DNA of 64,000 nucleotides, taken from Oscheius sp. JU75. Lineage: Eukaryota > Nematoda > Chromadorea > Rhabditida > Rhabditidae. Below are positions 24,303 through 37,301 of the stretch, in pieces. The notes below the pieces were generated by a model. That model saw nothing but the letters and a program-made list of their open reading frames with translations, was not told where the DNA came from and did not search any database. Each line of letters starts with the position of its first letter. The first letter of the stretch is position 1. The stretch is from assembly GCA_037178855.1 (NCBI GenBank), contig JASJZC010000005.1, forward strand, positions 5,208,001-5,272,000. Reading direction: 5' to 3'. The translations under genes and the position numbers were made by a program.

Positions 24303-27300
24303 ATGGATGATAATCCAGGGCCACCTGAGGATGCGATGGAGGATAACACCATAGATGATGCCGTTTCAAACAATGCAGATCCATATGAGTCAAACTTTAC
24401 AACGTATGGGATAGATGAGGAGGTAAAAGATTGTTGTGACTGATACATGTGGAATACTTTCAGGTTTGGGGCATTCGAAGCGACTATTGGAGCATGCCTC
24501 GACGAGATCTCATAGGACACACTACCATTTTGGTCGGAACTATTCCAAATTGTGGTCGAATTGTTCCGGACAATCCAGAGACTAACATTCATAATATGGA
24601 GTCACTCTTCTTCCACTATGATCTCAGCTTTTGTGGAGCTCACGAAACAAATATTCGGGTGAGTTGCAAATTAATATCGAAAGCAAATTATATGTTTAGT
24701 ACTTCACAAAGATCAAGAAGAACAAAAAACCGGCCGGCTGGAGACTGCCACTAAGGAACGGTGGAATCGTGGAAAACAGTCAGACGTTCAAGAAACTTCA
24801 CGGTCTCATACAGCAAGATTGTCACCATATTGTAATACGTATAAAACTTCAGATTCCAAAAACGGACCCTGAGAACCTGCTATGAAATAGACAAGGGTTC
24901 GAACGTGCTGAAAGTGTATTTGACTGTGAGTTCCAACAGAATCTCCGACAATTTGGCCGTTGCTGCGGCGGAGATCACGTCAGCTGTAAGTTCAGACTCA
25001 TTCTTTACCTTTTTCCTATTCAGCTGAGTCAACAGGGTCAAAGATGTCCCGCTTACACATGGAATCAAGCTCTGTTGCTAGCCTACCCGAACTTGGACAG
25101 AATGGAGCTAAATCAACCGAGAGTTCGGTGGAACTACAACGGAGAGTACATTCCTGATCCGGAGTCTGGCGAGGAGACTGACGATGAGAGTCAGCTCGAG
25201 AGAAAGGCTGAAGATGCAGTGGCTTCAATTCGATTCAAGATGTGTATGCCGTACGATGAGACGAGAAGACGACGAGAACCGAAAGTCGACTTTGAGAAGT
25301 TTTACGATAAAGTGGCTCAGAGACGTGTCAAACCTCCAGATTACGAACTTTGGTAATATTCCATCTGTTCTATCATCTGTCTCCTTAGTTTGGAAAAGCT
25401 GACCTGTGTTCTTCGCCCGTACCAAATCGAAGCAGTCCAGTTCATGATCAATAGGGAAGTTCAGACGGAAATTTCCATCAAGGACACTCCGTGCAGGTGA
25501 ATGACCAATGAGATTCTGTTAATATTCTTCACTCAGATCTCACAAACTTGCCGAGAATCTCCATTACTTCCCTGAATTGGGTGTCTTCTGCAGGAACAAT
25601 GATATACCCAAACTGACTGTCACAGGTTTAGATTCACTCTCTTTATTATCATGTAACTGTTTTAGGCGGAATTCTAGCCGATGAAATGGGGCTGGGGAAG
25701 ACTGTCGAACTGCTGGCGCTAATTTTCTCCTGTCGGCCGGACAATATGGACAATTTACAGTTGCGATCGACTCGTAGTCGTCCCCTATCTCCAGTCGATC
25801 CTGTGCGAGAAGTAGTCGACTACCTTGTGTCGACAGTCGTTGCTCAAGAGGACGGAATCTTCGGACTGCACACGATTCTGAAAAGCAAGTTGATTCGTCC
25901 GGATGTGCGGAACAAGAACGTCTACTTCAACACGAACTCGCGTCATTACCAGAAGTATAAGAACATTGAACATTTGCCGAAAATCAACTGTTCCGAGTGC
26001 GGAGTCTCGTGTCTCAAAAACAAAATGCATTGGAAAGACGAATTCACCAAAGAGGGAATTCAATTCGTCTGTCCTGACTGTATTTTTGCCGGACCCAATC
26101 TCCCGTCTGCAGCTACTCTCATCATCGTTCCACAAGTTCTCATTCATCAGTGGTTCGAAGAAATTCGAAAACACGTCAGAGAGGATGTCCAGATCGATGT
26201 GAGTCTCAAGCTTTTTGTTTTTATTGCTCTAATTTTCAGGTGTATCTTGGCGTGGAAAAAGACGGTTTTAAACACCCGGTCTATCTCAGTCGTTGCGATA
26301 TTGTTATTACTTCCTACGAGGTTCTCCGTCACGAATTGGAATACTGTCAGCCGGGAAGTAGGTTTTCGAGAGAACTAGAAATCTAATCGAACTGTAGCTT
26401 TGCACAATCTGAGAAAGAGAACGTATGAGCAGCAGAGGCAAGTGACAACTCCTTTGATTTCAATAAATTGGTGGAGGGTTCGTTACCTAACAACTAACAT
26501 CTGAAAGAAAAGGTTTAGATCTGTCTGGATGAGTCCCAAATGATTGAAGGATGTGGTCGTCTGGCTTCTCAATTTGTCGCCAAACTGAATGGAAGGGCTC
26601 GCTGGTGCGTCACAGGAACTCCTTTGATCAAAGGTCCAGATGGTATGGAGTCTATTTGATCTTTTCTGAGGATATAACTCACAGATATCTACGGATTGGT
26701 CTGCTTCCTCGAGCTGTATCCCTTCACCATTCGAAACGTCTGGCTCTCTCAATTGTGGTATCCTTACTGCGAGAAGAAACGGAACAGAATCGCCGACTTT
26801 GTGGGAACTTTCTTCTGGAGAAATACCGTCAAAGGAGTACAGGAACAGGTAATAGTGCTTTTTCCAGAAAATGCAAATGGTTCAGCTGAATCTCCCGCCG
26901 ATAACTCAAAACATTGTTGAGTTGCATTTCTCTCCACTGGAAGAGCGTCTCTACCAGGAGCAGCTGGGAAACTGTCTCAAGAGCATCAGTAACTCCAATC
27001 AAACCACCTTAGTAAAAACCTTTTCCAGCTGAGTACATTGAACGGAATCCTCACAAAGTAGAGAGAAAAATTGCGAGTTTGAGCGACGGAGATCAGAGGG
27101 ACATTATGGGAATCTTCAACCGACTCCGTCTCTACGTTCTGACAGGAGGAAGTCATATCAAAAAAAAGAACAACAAAATGACGGGAACTGTGGTCTACTC
27201 GGCCGATCTCCTCTTCAAACGACTATTCATGACTCATCGAATGAAACTAGAGGAACGTATCAGAGAATATGTCTACGCGATGTGTGGTGAGGTTCCCAAA

Positions 27301-29795
27301 CTTTCTCTGCAAGTTTTATTATCAGCGCTTGGTGGACTAACCTGGCTCTATGTCACTGACTCAGCGGCTCTCGATGTCTACCTGAAACTGCATGAAGTCG
27401 AGGTCATAATGGCTCAAGTGAACGAAATCCTTTCGAAATATCTGGTACGGAATATTTATCTTTTGTCAATTTCAATGTCTAGCCTGACAAAAAGCTCCTA
27501 ATTGACCGGACACAGATGGTTCACTTCTGCCGAGCAATGTTAGATATTGGACAGAGACGTGAGACAAAGGAGATGATGAAGGGAGCTCCTGAAATCTACA
27601 AACCGGATGCGTTGAAGAAGAGAATGAAGGAAAACGAGAAAGAGTAACTTTTAGGAAAATTAGATACTAGGATGAGTTTCAGATATACCAGAAGAGAGAT
27701 CGCTAATCTGAGAAAGTTCTACGACGATTGGAATGTGGTAGAAGAAAGCTGGGAACGATTCGACAAATGCTTTGAATGTTGTACTTCCTGGATTCTCGTC
27801 TATCTTGATGCCTTGACCCCATCGCAGTCGGAAAATTTCCGCAACGCTGTTCTTCAAACAGATCTTTCAATGTAAGTACATTTGTCCCCTACAACTAAAC
27901 GGCATTTTAGGGCCCAGCAGATTCAGTACTTTTGGGAGGAATGCCGGCGATCGACCTTCCCCTACAGGACCTTCTTCTTCATCACGGATTACCTCGAAAG
28001 AATACAAGGAGATATTGCTTCCTTGAGGAGAACTTTGATTGGACACGCTTTTCCCTATGACAAGGTACGAACAAGTATACTTACGAACCGTATAGTTTTA
28101 GAGAAAAAAAGAATTCGTATTTGATACCGAGAACGAGGATTTTCGGCTGATGTTGGAATGTCAACACAATGCCCAGTACATCGGGAAGGACAACACGGAT
28201 GATGCGGATAAGGACGACGATGAAGTTCTCGAAAACTTGATCAATCAGGACAGAACCACGACCAGAAGCAGTTTCAAACTTGTCGTGGCTGAAGGCTACG
28301 AGGCCTTCAATTGTCCTTTATGTGATCTCGAGAGATCTGCGATTAGACTGGAGCTGGAGCTGCAGATGAGAGATGGAGAGTAGGTGCTTCTGTGGTCCTG
28401 CTCAATAGTTCTGTTCAGCAAACGGGTTCCTTTGGACCAGAACGAGTGGTATACTCTTCTCAAGGAGCTGTCGAATAAGAGGATTGGCGGAGCGAGCTTT
28501 TCAGAACACATTAAAATGCTCTGGAAGTGGTTCGAACAGTGTAGGAAGACAGTTTTGATGTCCCACAAGGTGATCGTCTCGATGAAGGAGGTTATCTGTA
28601 GATAGTAAGTATTTGTCCAATAAGGTTACAAATCGATTTCAGTCGAGAACTGAAACAAGCTCAAAAACGTCTTGAGATAAACATGGAGATCGAGATGCCC
28701 AACTTCCTACAGCCGACTGTCAAACTGACCATGAACGAAAATGATCCAGCTGTCCGTAAAGCCTTGCAGGACTGGAGATTGAAGATGGACGAAACGAAGC
28801 GCCAAATCATTAGAATACAGACTCAAATCAACTACGTGACCACATTGAATCAAAACCAAAACACCGAAGAAGAACGTATGTGTCCAGTCTGCTTCGAGGA
28901 CATCGGAAACTCTTGGAACGTTTACCCGTGCGCTCATTTTGTGTGCGTAACTTGTTTCGGCCGGATTCGGGGGTAAGTTATAAATTGTTTAAGTACAAAA
29001 GAGCTACTATTTCAACTCTGGAGCAGACACTTGACAGATAATACAAGATAATAGGGGTAACAACAAATCGCATTCCAGACAAATGATGACCAACAACACC
29101 CGCAGTATCCACTGCGTGACCTGTCGTGCAATCTGTCTTCCGGAGAATGTCATCCACGTCATTTCATCTGTCCATCATTCGAGAGATCCCATTCCCGGTT
29201 TGGCCAAAGGACAACAGCTCAATGTGAAGTACGACGCAATAGTGAGAAAGCTTTTGGAAATTCTGCAGGCCGATATCACAAACAAGGTTCTCCCTTTTCC
29301 GCTCTCTTTAAAATTCCACTTAGGTTCTCATATTCTCGTCTCTGACAGAATCACTAGAATCGTTCTGCGCTGTTCTACAGCAGACGGGCGTTCGGTACAA
29401 CCGTCTGTTCAGTCTAGACCCTCTTAAGATTGCCTCCTTTAGGAACGATGCAAATATTCGGGTGAGTTTTCCGTAGGTCGAGCAATGAGCATATAATTCA
29501 GGTTCTGATAATTCCTATGCACACTGGGGCCAGCGGTCTGAATCTGACACAGGCTAACCATGTGTTCTTCTTGGAACCATCAATCGAGAAGGCTACTGTG
29601 GCTCAGGCTATCGGCAGAATGGCACGAATGGGTCAGACGCGACCCATGACAGTTCATAACTTTGTGGTGATGGGATCAATTGAAGCGGAGATCCAACGCC
29701 TAGTCAGTGACATTGTCTCCAATGATGGTTGGACGCTGTTTCAATTGAACGAGATGCTCACTTTGGCAGCATCTGCTCACCAAATTGTAGCTTGA
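24303..29795 (+). CDS. SHPRH: SHPRH-type SNF2 helicase / RING E3 ubiquitin ligase
   Basis: Nuclear SNF2-family ATPase with an inserted PHD and RING; in other animals SHPRH, like yeast Rad5, polyubiquitinates PCNA. Starts MDDNPGPPEDAMEDN. Visible blocks: LRPYQIEAVQFMINREVQ (about 25410); Walker A GGILADEMGLGKTVELLAL (about 25670); PHD-like cysteines CSECGVSC...CPDC (25980-26090); ATLIIVPQVLIHQWFEEI; motif II as DESQ (about 26524); motif III WCVTGTPL; RING CPVCFEDIGNSW...CAHFVCVTCF then CVTCRAICLP (28880-29140), split by a 105-nt intron; helicase C-terminal HTGASGLNLTQANHVFFLEP and AQAIGRMARMGQTRPM (29520-29650). Stop 29793-29795. A linker-histone (H15) domain was not recognised. About 25 short introns; product near 1,450 residues. 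Confidence 0.9.
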
Positions 29796-29977
29796 ACGCC
29801 TCTAGATTACTCAGTACCGCTAGTTCTTCTCATTTTTCTCGTTACCCAGGTAGACTTGTTTGTACACTTGTTTGTTCCACATTTTCCTATCCAATGGTCA
29901 TCTTGCCTTTCAGATTTACCTATGTCCTCGATCACTTTCTAATATTTGATTGTTTTATGAGATGAATGAAATTAAAA

Positions 29978-31553
29978 TTAAAATGATCGAAGGAACCGCT
30001 TTCCAGAGGTGCACATGTCCAATCCGTCATCGAGGAAGTTGCTTCCTGTTTCGATTGACCTCTCGATTACCTGGAAGTAAAAGGTAATGGATTTAGACAG
30101 TCAGAGTTCAACCTGTTCCCAGCAGTGAATAGCTCTCAGTCCCCCGCGAGACTCGAAGGCCTTCTCCAACCAGCTTTCGTTGTAGTATGTACTCTTGTAG
30201 AAACTTCCCGGATCGCCAATAACTGTCACAATGGTCAGTCGCTCATCCGTCTTGTCGTCTCTGTAACAGAACTTTATTTAACTTCAATTAGTCAGTTACC
30301 TGTGAGCACGAGCCTTTGCCAAAGAGACCAAGAAGTTGAGAGCAGTGCTGGCTCCTACATCAAAGCCCCTTCTCTTTAGAACCTGTGCAACTGTTTTTAT
30401 TTTGAATAGTTTTGAAACAAACATGCATTGCGGCTGTACTTGCCGAGTCGGGCATTTTCATAGACTCATGAACGACGCTCCGCACAAGACTCGTGGTTTC
30501 GCCAAAAAGGACTGGTTTCACGTTGTATCCATATCCAATACCAGCTACACCGGGAGAGATCCAGAAAGAGTTCCCACTGGAGTTAGTAAACTTGTTGTTG
30601 ATTACATAGTCGTAAAAGACCGAGGTCTCCGAATCGGAGAGAACGACTCGAGTTGGGATATTATATCTGGCCACATATCTTCCAACGGAACTGATTGTTC
30701 CTCCCGTACCGGCTGAGTGGACAAAGTAGTCTGGAATCTTCTTCTCCTGTTTCTCATTCTCCTTTAGTTGTTGCAAAATCTCATGGAATACGTTTGTAGA
30801 CTCGTGGTGGTAGTTTCCGCTTTCATGGAACTCCTCCGCCCTGTCTGCATTCCCAAATTGATTGATAAAATAGCCTCCTTTCTTTTCAGCTTCATTCTAC
30901 AGTTATCATCTAACTTTTTGAGTTTTGGCAAACCTGGGCATGAAAATTCCTCAACGACACGTTGACTTTCATGATCTGCCCACCATTTCCAGTAATCTGG
31001 TCGATTTTCTCCTGTTCCAATTCATGGGCAACCTGAACTTTAACCTCTTTCCCAAATTGACAAAAACTTACTACTGCAACATACGGAATATTAATTAAGG
31101 AACACATGTAGGCTTCGGAGGCGCCGGTATTTCCAGAGGTCGAATCATACACCCCCGCTGACTTGGAGTGCACCTTTCCTTCTACGACTGCCCACATTAG
31201 CAGGGCCCAGACAAATCTGTGTTTCAAAGTCTTCGTGGGAGTAGCTGTCTCGTTTTTGAAAAAGATGTCAGCGTTTGGGAATCCTTTTGGCTAAAAGATG
31301 TATACGTTTCTATCGTCCTATCATACCGAGAATTTGACTAAAGGAGTGTATCCCATAGCCTCACGTTCCTTCCACAGCTTATCTATAGCGTCTCTTCTCC
31401 ATTGCTCTTCCTCTTTTCCTTAAACTAGAGAAAGTTTGAAGTATACTTACCAAGACTATAGGTTCTTCCCAGTGGCAATTTATGTAGCTCGATGGGAGTA
31501 ATGGAATCGGATAGAACTATCGGTAGAATAAGTAGCCCAAGCCAGAGCAACAT
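29978..31553 (-). CDS. Secreted cysteine-synthase-like PLP-dependent enzyme (F13B12.4 family)
   Basis: Fold-type II PLP enzyme related to cysteine synthase and cystathionine beta-synthase, closest by eye to the C. elegans protein F13B12.4. The ATG at 31551-31553 opens a clear signal peptide, MLLWLGLLILPIVLSDS, so the protein probably acts outside the cell or in the secretory lumen. Downstream: LWKEREAMGYTPLVKFS, NETATPTKTLKHRF (the Lys in TLKHR fits the Schiff-base position), STSGNTGASEAYMC (phosphate/substrate loop), VHSAGTGGTISSVGRYVARY, and PGVAGIGYGY. C-terminus ...TVIGDPGSFYKSTYYNE..., stop 29978-29980. The substrate is not predictable from sequence. Introns about 32-60 nt. Confidence 0.87.
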
Positions 31554-32190
31554 TTCTGTACGGAAAATTATAATTGAGAAGGTTCAAAGAAAGGCAAGTG
31601 TCCATAAACAGTGATAGCCCCACTTTTCGAAGGTCAAGCCACTTTTGTGTGAAATTGATGTTGTGGAGAGAGAAGATCAATAGACCGACGCCGTGGTTTC
31701 GTTTGAATTTTGCTAGTGATTTCGAACACCCGGCTGGTTTTTGATAGGTAATCAATCTGCTTGATTTCGGGGAAAAGAAAGAGGAACTGTGTGAGCAAGT
31801 AGGTTAGGCTCGTTTGCTTGCCTGATCATCGAATCTATTGGTCTTGGGAAAAGAGACTTGTATGGAACGTGGGAAATGGTTTTTCAATCTTTCTGCCTGA
31901 GGAACAAGCCTGAAAATTGGGAGGCAAGTGGGGAGAGCTGTCTCTTTCGGTGGATTAAATCCGGTTCAGATATTCATCTCCGATGTCTTCCTTCGCAATC
32001 CAATGATATGTTCTTTTGTCTCTCATTTCAGTACATCTGTGGAGTCTGTTGATTTCTTCCTCAATGTGTTTCGAAGGCGCTTCGAGCCAGATGGAGATGC
32101 CACCTGGGACCACGATTTATGTCTCTTTCTTCTCGGGGAGTAAACAAGGCAATTTATTATAATCAAGTATACAGCGATTGTTGAACCATT
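31554..32190. other. Intergenic region between PLP enzyme and Cys-repeat protein
   Basis: 637 bp. It holds the presumed promoter of the PLP enzyme and the 3' flank of the Cys-repeat gene. A plus-strand open frame of 71 codons (31928-32143) is present, but it has no family similarity and no supporting splice structure, so it is not called. Confidence 0.35.
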
Positions 32191-33847
32191 TTAAGCAGCA
32201 GGACATCCGGGTCCGCGTTCTCCGTCTTTGCATTTGCAGTCCGCATCCTTCATTCTCCTCTCAGTGATATCACGGCCCTCAGCAGTCTTTCCGATCACAC
32301 ACAGGCATCCTGAACATGTCAATTGATGAGTATAATGCGTCAACAAACCTTTCGGACGAGGGAAACATCCTTCCTTGAGACCCTAAATTAATCTATTTTT
32401 ATGAAAATTAAATTCAATTATAAAAAATTGAAAACCAGGATGACTGTTAGATATCCTGCGCTAAACGGTCCATCACTTCTTTTTTAACTATGCAGCCACC
32501 GAATATTCTCCCGGAAATACTCCTTGACTCATCTTACTTTTTGTGCCTATGTGTGTGTCTTATTGTATCTTATATAAGAGTTTTTAACTTTCTGTAATAA
32601 ATTACTCCATATATTACTCTATCATAGTTAGTGGCAAACACTGTCTGCCCCAAACAAGTCTCAACAAAACTTGCCTTGAACTTGGTGTGGAGCTCATCGA
32701 GAACGGCGGCGTAGTTGGCCTGAGCACGTTCACGGACGGGGTCGCGGACATTCTGACTGGGACTCTGGCTACGGGCCTTCTGTCCAGGTTGTTGAACCCC
32801 CTGGGGCTGGTAGTTGGGCTGGACTCCAACATCACGCTTGGCACGCTAAAATATAATTTGTTGCTATTTCTAAAAAAAAACCTACAATGCGACAATGAAG
32901 ATTGTCAGTGTATGTGACAGTAGCGTCATTTCCTTGTGCATCCTTTTCGTTGCAGGTGCATCCTCCAGATGGCTTGATATTGCAGTTATCCTTGATTGTT
33001 CCGAACTTGTCAGCGAATTCTTCGTTCAATTTCTTCTTGTTGTCAGCAGTGACTTGCTAGAAAGTAAAAGTACCGAAATTTATTACTTTCAGAGGCTGTA
33101 CTTCGAGAGGTTTTTTGCAGTCAGCATCGGTATTGAACTCCTGGACTTCTTCACCATGTCCCAAATCGACTTGGCACTTGCAGCCTCCGCTCGGTTTCGG
33201 AAAACAGTTCTCCTGATTATGTTGTGTTGGATATAGTGCTCAGACTTACCTTGAATCCTCCAAACTTGGCCACAATTTCCTGGTTCACATTCTTCTTGTT
33301 TTCTGCAGTCTTTACCTCTACCGGTTTCTTGCAGTCGTTGATGTTCGCAAATTCGTACTCGCGTTCCTGAGGTCCCTCTTTCACAGTGCACTTGCATCCT
33401 TCGGCAACCACGACACAATTATCTCGAAGTCCGAGGTCACGAGCGTAGACCTGTAAAAGATCATCATAAGGTCCGAAGGATTTGCGGGAGAGCTCTAGAT
33501 GTCTTATCTTTAGGCACAGCGGAAGTAGTGCAAGACAAATGTTATTGTTATTATAGGAATAGTTGTGGGTTACTCGTAAACTTCTAGTTTTTTTTTTTTA
33601 ATTTTGCTCCTTTTTATGTGCTATGCAGCGCACAAGGAAGAGTTTTCTACCAAGAGGAGCCAGTTACCTGAAAGCTGTTAGGCAAACCCGACTGCTGTCT
33701 GCCTTCCCGTCACTTTTTCGTCAGTCATTACAACGGCCCCATTGCTGGTCAGTCCATCAGATTGAACAGAACAACCACAATAAGAACATATCCTACCTGT
33801 ATGGCCAGAAGACAGAAAAGAGCGAGCAGCGACGTTGAGCTCATCAT
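32191..33847 (-). CDS. Secreted cysteine-rich repeat protein
   Basis: Not a family I can name. The first exon (33847 down to about 33796) encodes a signal peptide, MMSSTSLLALFCLLAIQ. A roughly 340-nt intron follows, then VYARDLGLRDNCVVVAEGCKC. The mature protein has four similar units of about 50 residues, each with a helix-like stretch ending in K-F-G/K, then (K/R)(D/E)(N/G)C, a Pro/Gly turn, CxC, and a closing C. Examples are IVAKFGGFKENCFPKPSGGC, FADKFGTIKDNCNIKPSGGC and HTKFKGLKEGCFPRPKGC. Between repeats 3 and 4 lies a Gln/Pro-rich linker with RAKRD, a possible dibasic cleavage site. It ends GERGPGCPAA, stop 32191-32193. The intron 32383-32674 uses a GC donor (AG|GCAAGT). Confidence 0.75.
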
Positions 33848-34578
33848 TGCCGACTGGGAACAGAAAGAGGCGGGCTGTGTTCTTAAACACTCGCCTCGTC
33901 TCTCTGCGTCTCCGCGATCAAAGTCTTCTCTGACCACTGTTGATACTTTTCCTCTACATGTGAAAGTCGAGTTTACACCAGCCAGGAGGGGCTCCTGGGT
34001 CTTGAGACAAAACAACCCAATGAGTCAGTTCGCTGGTCCCGGAAGTAATACGAGACAAATCAGTTTTTAGGTCAGGTGGGATCATTTGCTTGGTGAGTCA
34101 TTCTGAGTGATTCATCAACAAATAGCGAAAGGTTTACTTTATTGATGGAAAAGCTAGTTTTATTACGGTTGGAGTTGACAATACTTGAAATACGGTGTTA
34201 AGCTCGACTTCCACGCAGAGACTGTTGCTGTCTAAAAGAAGACTGAGCTGTTTTGAACAACCTTGAAAGCCACAGACAATTCGGTTAAACGTCTAACTTG
34301 TTCATAATTAATCGCATCTCACTTTAGACATCAATTTTCCTGCGATGACTACGGTGCAATAACCAAGAAAATTCGAAGATACGAGGAACTCAGCAGAGCT
34401 TTTTTTAAGTTAAGGCTGTTATCCAGGAAATGAGGACACTACTGAATATAGATCACTCATCTCTGTGATTCCAGTAAATGTCGATTTGAAAAAATTTTCT
34501 CTGATGTTGGTATTTGTTCATCTGTTCAAACTGACACATATCCAGGTCTGGGTGCTCTTGAACTTTTCACTCTTCCAA
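33848..34578. other. Divergent intergenic region Cys-repeat protein / DUF229 gene
   Basis: 731 bp between two divergent genes. No supported coding frame, RNA gene or repeat was found; it presumably contains both promoters. Confidence 0.35.
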
Positions 34579-37168
34579 ATGATTCGCTTCCCAATGCAGC
34601 AGAGACTTAAATATGTTTTCATTGTAAGTTGTAGCTATGGCAAATGAAACAAGTTTAGACGCTTTCTTCAACTTTTCTACTTTATACAGTATCAAGAAGT
34701 TTGTCGACTGCTGAAAGGACTCTTGACAAACCACCTGAATCGAGTATACTTTTTCATCCGTTTGAGAACAGTTGTAAGTTTCCAATAGCCGATCCCTATG
34801 CCAGCGATATTTCGGTAAGCTTCTCAAGACAGTTTTTTAATCATTACAGGCTTCAAGATACTCTGAGAGGCTGAGAACACTTAAGTGTCCAGTAGATTAT
34901 CCCTTGGCAACAATGGTATTAAGTACTTTTGTATCAAAAGAACAGTTTAGGACTCTGTTGGTGCAATGTATATCCATCCACATTATGCGAAATATCCTGT
35001 TTGGACGAACAGTACAAAGTGCTATGTGCTGATAATGGAAGGCGGATTACGACGGAGTAAGGAGAAGATTTGGGGAGTGAACGACCCATATCCAATTGCA
35101 ACAATTGATGTGAGCTATGAGTTGGAAAGATACAAAAAGTTTAGCCGCCTGTAAACAGACGATTCATTGTGAATGCGGATGTGTTTATGATACAGTGCAA
35201 TGAGACTGAGAACAACACGATTATTTGGGAGAAACCTTTTGCAGGGTTTTACGACCCGACGAAACCGAAGGATCAGGTAACATCTTCTACAATCGTTTTT
35301 ACAAATACTTGCAGCTTATAATGATAGAAGAAACTCCTCTCTATGACAGATTCGGGCACAAGAAAAAAACGGATACAGTCCAACAGCCAGAACGCTTTTC
35401 AATTGACGTTTTGGTAATGGAATCGACTTCGAGAACCATGTTCCAGCGTCACATGCCTCGAACTTATGAGACTATGCGTAATCTAGGATTTGACTTCTTT
35501 TACGGGTACAACAAGGTGAGACAAGACAGGAACGGATTGAAGGAAGATCAGATGACGGACAATTCTCTGGTCAATCTGGGTCCGATTCTGGCCGGTGATA
35601 TTAAAGAGGCGTTGGAGAATCCGAAGTTGGACGAATCTGGAGACATTAATCTGCAATGGATTCTGCCTTTGACTAAAGCAATAGACCCTTCAGATCTGCC
35701 TCTTCTGTTCAAGTTAATGAAAGAAAGTAGGCACGTTTTCGAAACTATTAAAAGATTTAGAGTTTGGATGTAAAACAATGCTGAACGACGACATTACCCG
35801 GCGAGATCTTGGTTTGTTTCACTATCCCGAAGCCGCTTTTCTGAATGGATTTCACCAAAAACCAACTGACCACTTCTACAAGGCGTTCTACTGTCTCATT
35901 TATAATGTACTACTTTTTTTTTAATAGAGAATAGATCTGTTCAGAAATGGAAGTACCAGCAATGTAAAGACGGCGGGCAGATTCAAAAAGAGTATCTCGA
36001 TATTTGGTACAGATTCGCCATCAGATATAAAGATTTCTGCCATTTTGGGTTCACATTCATAACCTCGTGAGTTTCGTTTACAACTTGACTCATCTTCATA
36101 CAGATTGACCCATAACGAACCGTTTTTACTTAGTCTAATGGACGAGTATTTGAATGAGAAATTGATCAGCCTCAACTCTCAAGGTTAGTCTTCGATTTCG
36201 TCATGTCAGCTCTTCAGGACTGATGGACAATTCTTTGTTTGTGATCATGGGAGATCATGGAAACCGAATTGGGGCCATAAGAGATACCTATACGGGAAGA
36301 ATCGAGGAAAAGATGCCGCTTTTGTCTATAAGAGTGCCTCCCAAAATGCGAAAGAACTATCCAGTACAGTACGAACAGTTCCAAAAGAACAGGTTCAAAC
36401 TGACGAGGTTGTTAATTGAAGCTCCTTTTTAATCAAATACAGTAACTTTGACGTCCATCAAACTCTCCGTAATGTGATTGAAATGAAGTTTGGACATGAG
36501 AGGGAAGATGAGGGAAGAAGAGGAATCTCACTGTTCCGGGAGATTCCAATAAACAGGTCATTCATTTCTTGTCCTTATGTGCTGAAAACATTCAGAACAT
36601 GCTTCGACGCGTACATTCCGGAAAATTTTTGTTCGTGTCTAATTGACAGATCGACTGTCAGTGAAACCATCGCCAATAAAACACTTCCGTCTCAAGCGGA
36701 TATACAGAAGGTAAGACTTTTTTTCCTTCTTTTCATATTGCAGGGGGCTACTCAAGCAATCAGTACCTGGATATCTGAGCAGAACCTTGAGAGCTGCATA
36801 GTTTCGGATATAGTGCCAGATAACATCCAGTTTTCCATTCTCGGAATCAATCCCTTTGCGAGATACGGAGTCCAGAAGATGATGAACAAACTGTCCGTCG
36901 AAAAAGCTACCAGTGGACCTCCGCGAATGGATGTATACCACTTTTATTTAATTCAAACAACGGTTTGCAGTTTTTGTTTCACGAAGCTGTGGTCCCCTTC
37001 GGAATCAAGCACTCTGGCTCAACGGTCAAGACAAAGGTTAGGATCGAGTATGATGTGGTACATGAACAATATTCGGTGAACTTCGAACCACTTGTTCTCA
37101 CACCTCCCGTCGAATGTCCTTTTAAGAGCATCCTCGATGTTTGTGAGTGCTTAGACTCAAATCTCTAA
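34579..37168 (+). CDS. DUF229 family type II membrane protein (sulfatase/phosphatase-like fold)
   Basis: Nematode-expanded DUF229 family, related to sulfatase/alkaline-phosphatase-like domains; role unknown. The chosen start at 34579 gives a signal-anchor, [20 protein letters not shown], after joining exons across the intron ending near 34658. The luminal N-terminus has the typical [17 protein letters not shown] and KCPVDYP. The core includes [20 protein letters not shown] (the Ser/Thr nucleophile region), a [14 protein letters not shown] block, a [17 protein letters not shown] block, and [20 protein letters not shown] (metal-site D-H). It continues through [17 protein letters not shown] to a Cys-containing C-terminal domain ending CECLDSNL, stop 37166-37168. 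About twelve short introns. Confidence 0.83.
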
Positions 37169-37301
37169 CCGGTTTATTATATAAACTCTTCTACAAATCC
37201 CAAATATAAGTTCACTTTCTACACATTCTAGTAATCTCTACATTCAAGCATCTTGTGAAAGCCAAGCGGTTCGCAAATATCACTTTCTGAAGCAAAACAA
37301 C

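Noticed and set aside
24890-24905. GGTTCGAA resembling a tRNA B box
   Set aside because: It lies within SHPRH coding sequence and has no tRNA context.
31928-32143. Plus-strand open frame of 71 codons with protein-like sequence at its end
   Set aside because: No family similarity, no clear exon partner or signal peptide, and it lies in the 3' flank of a convergent gene.
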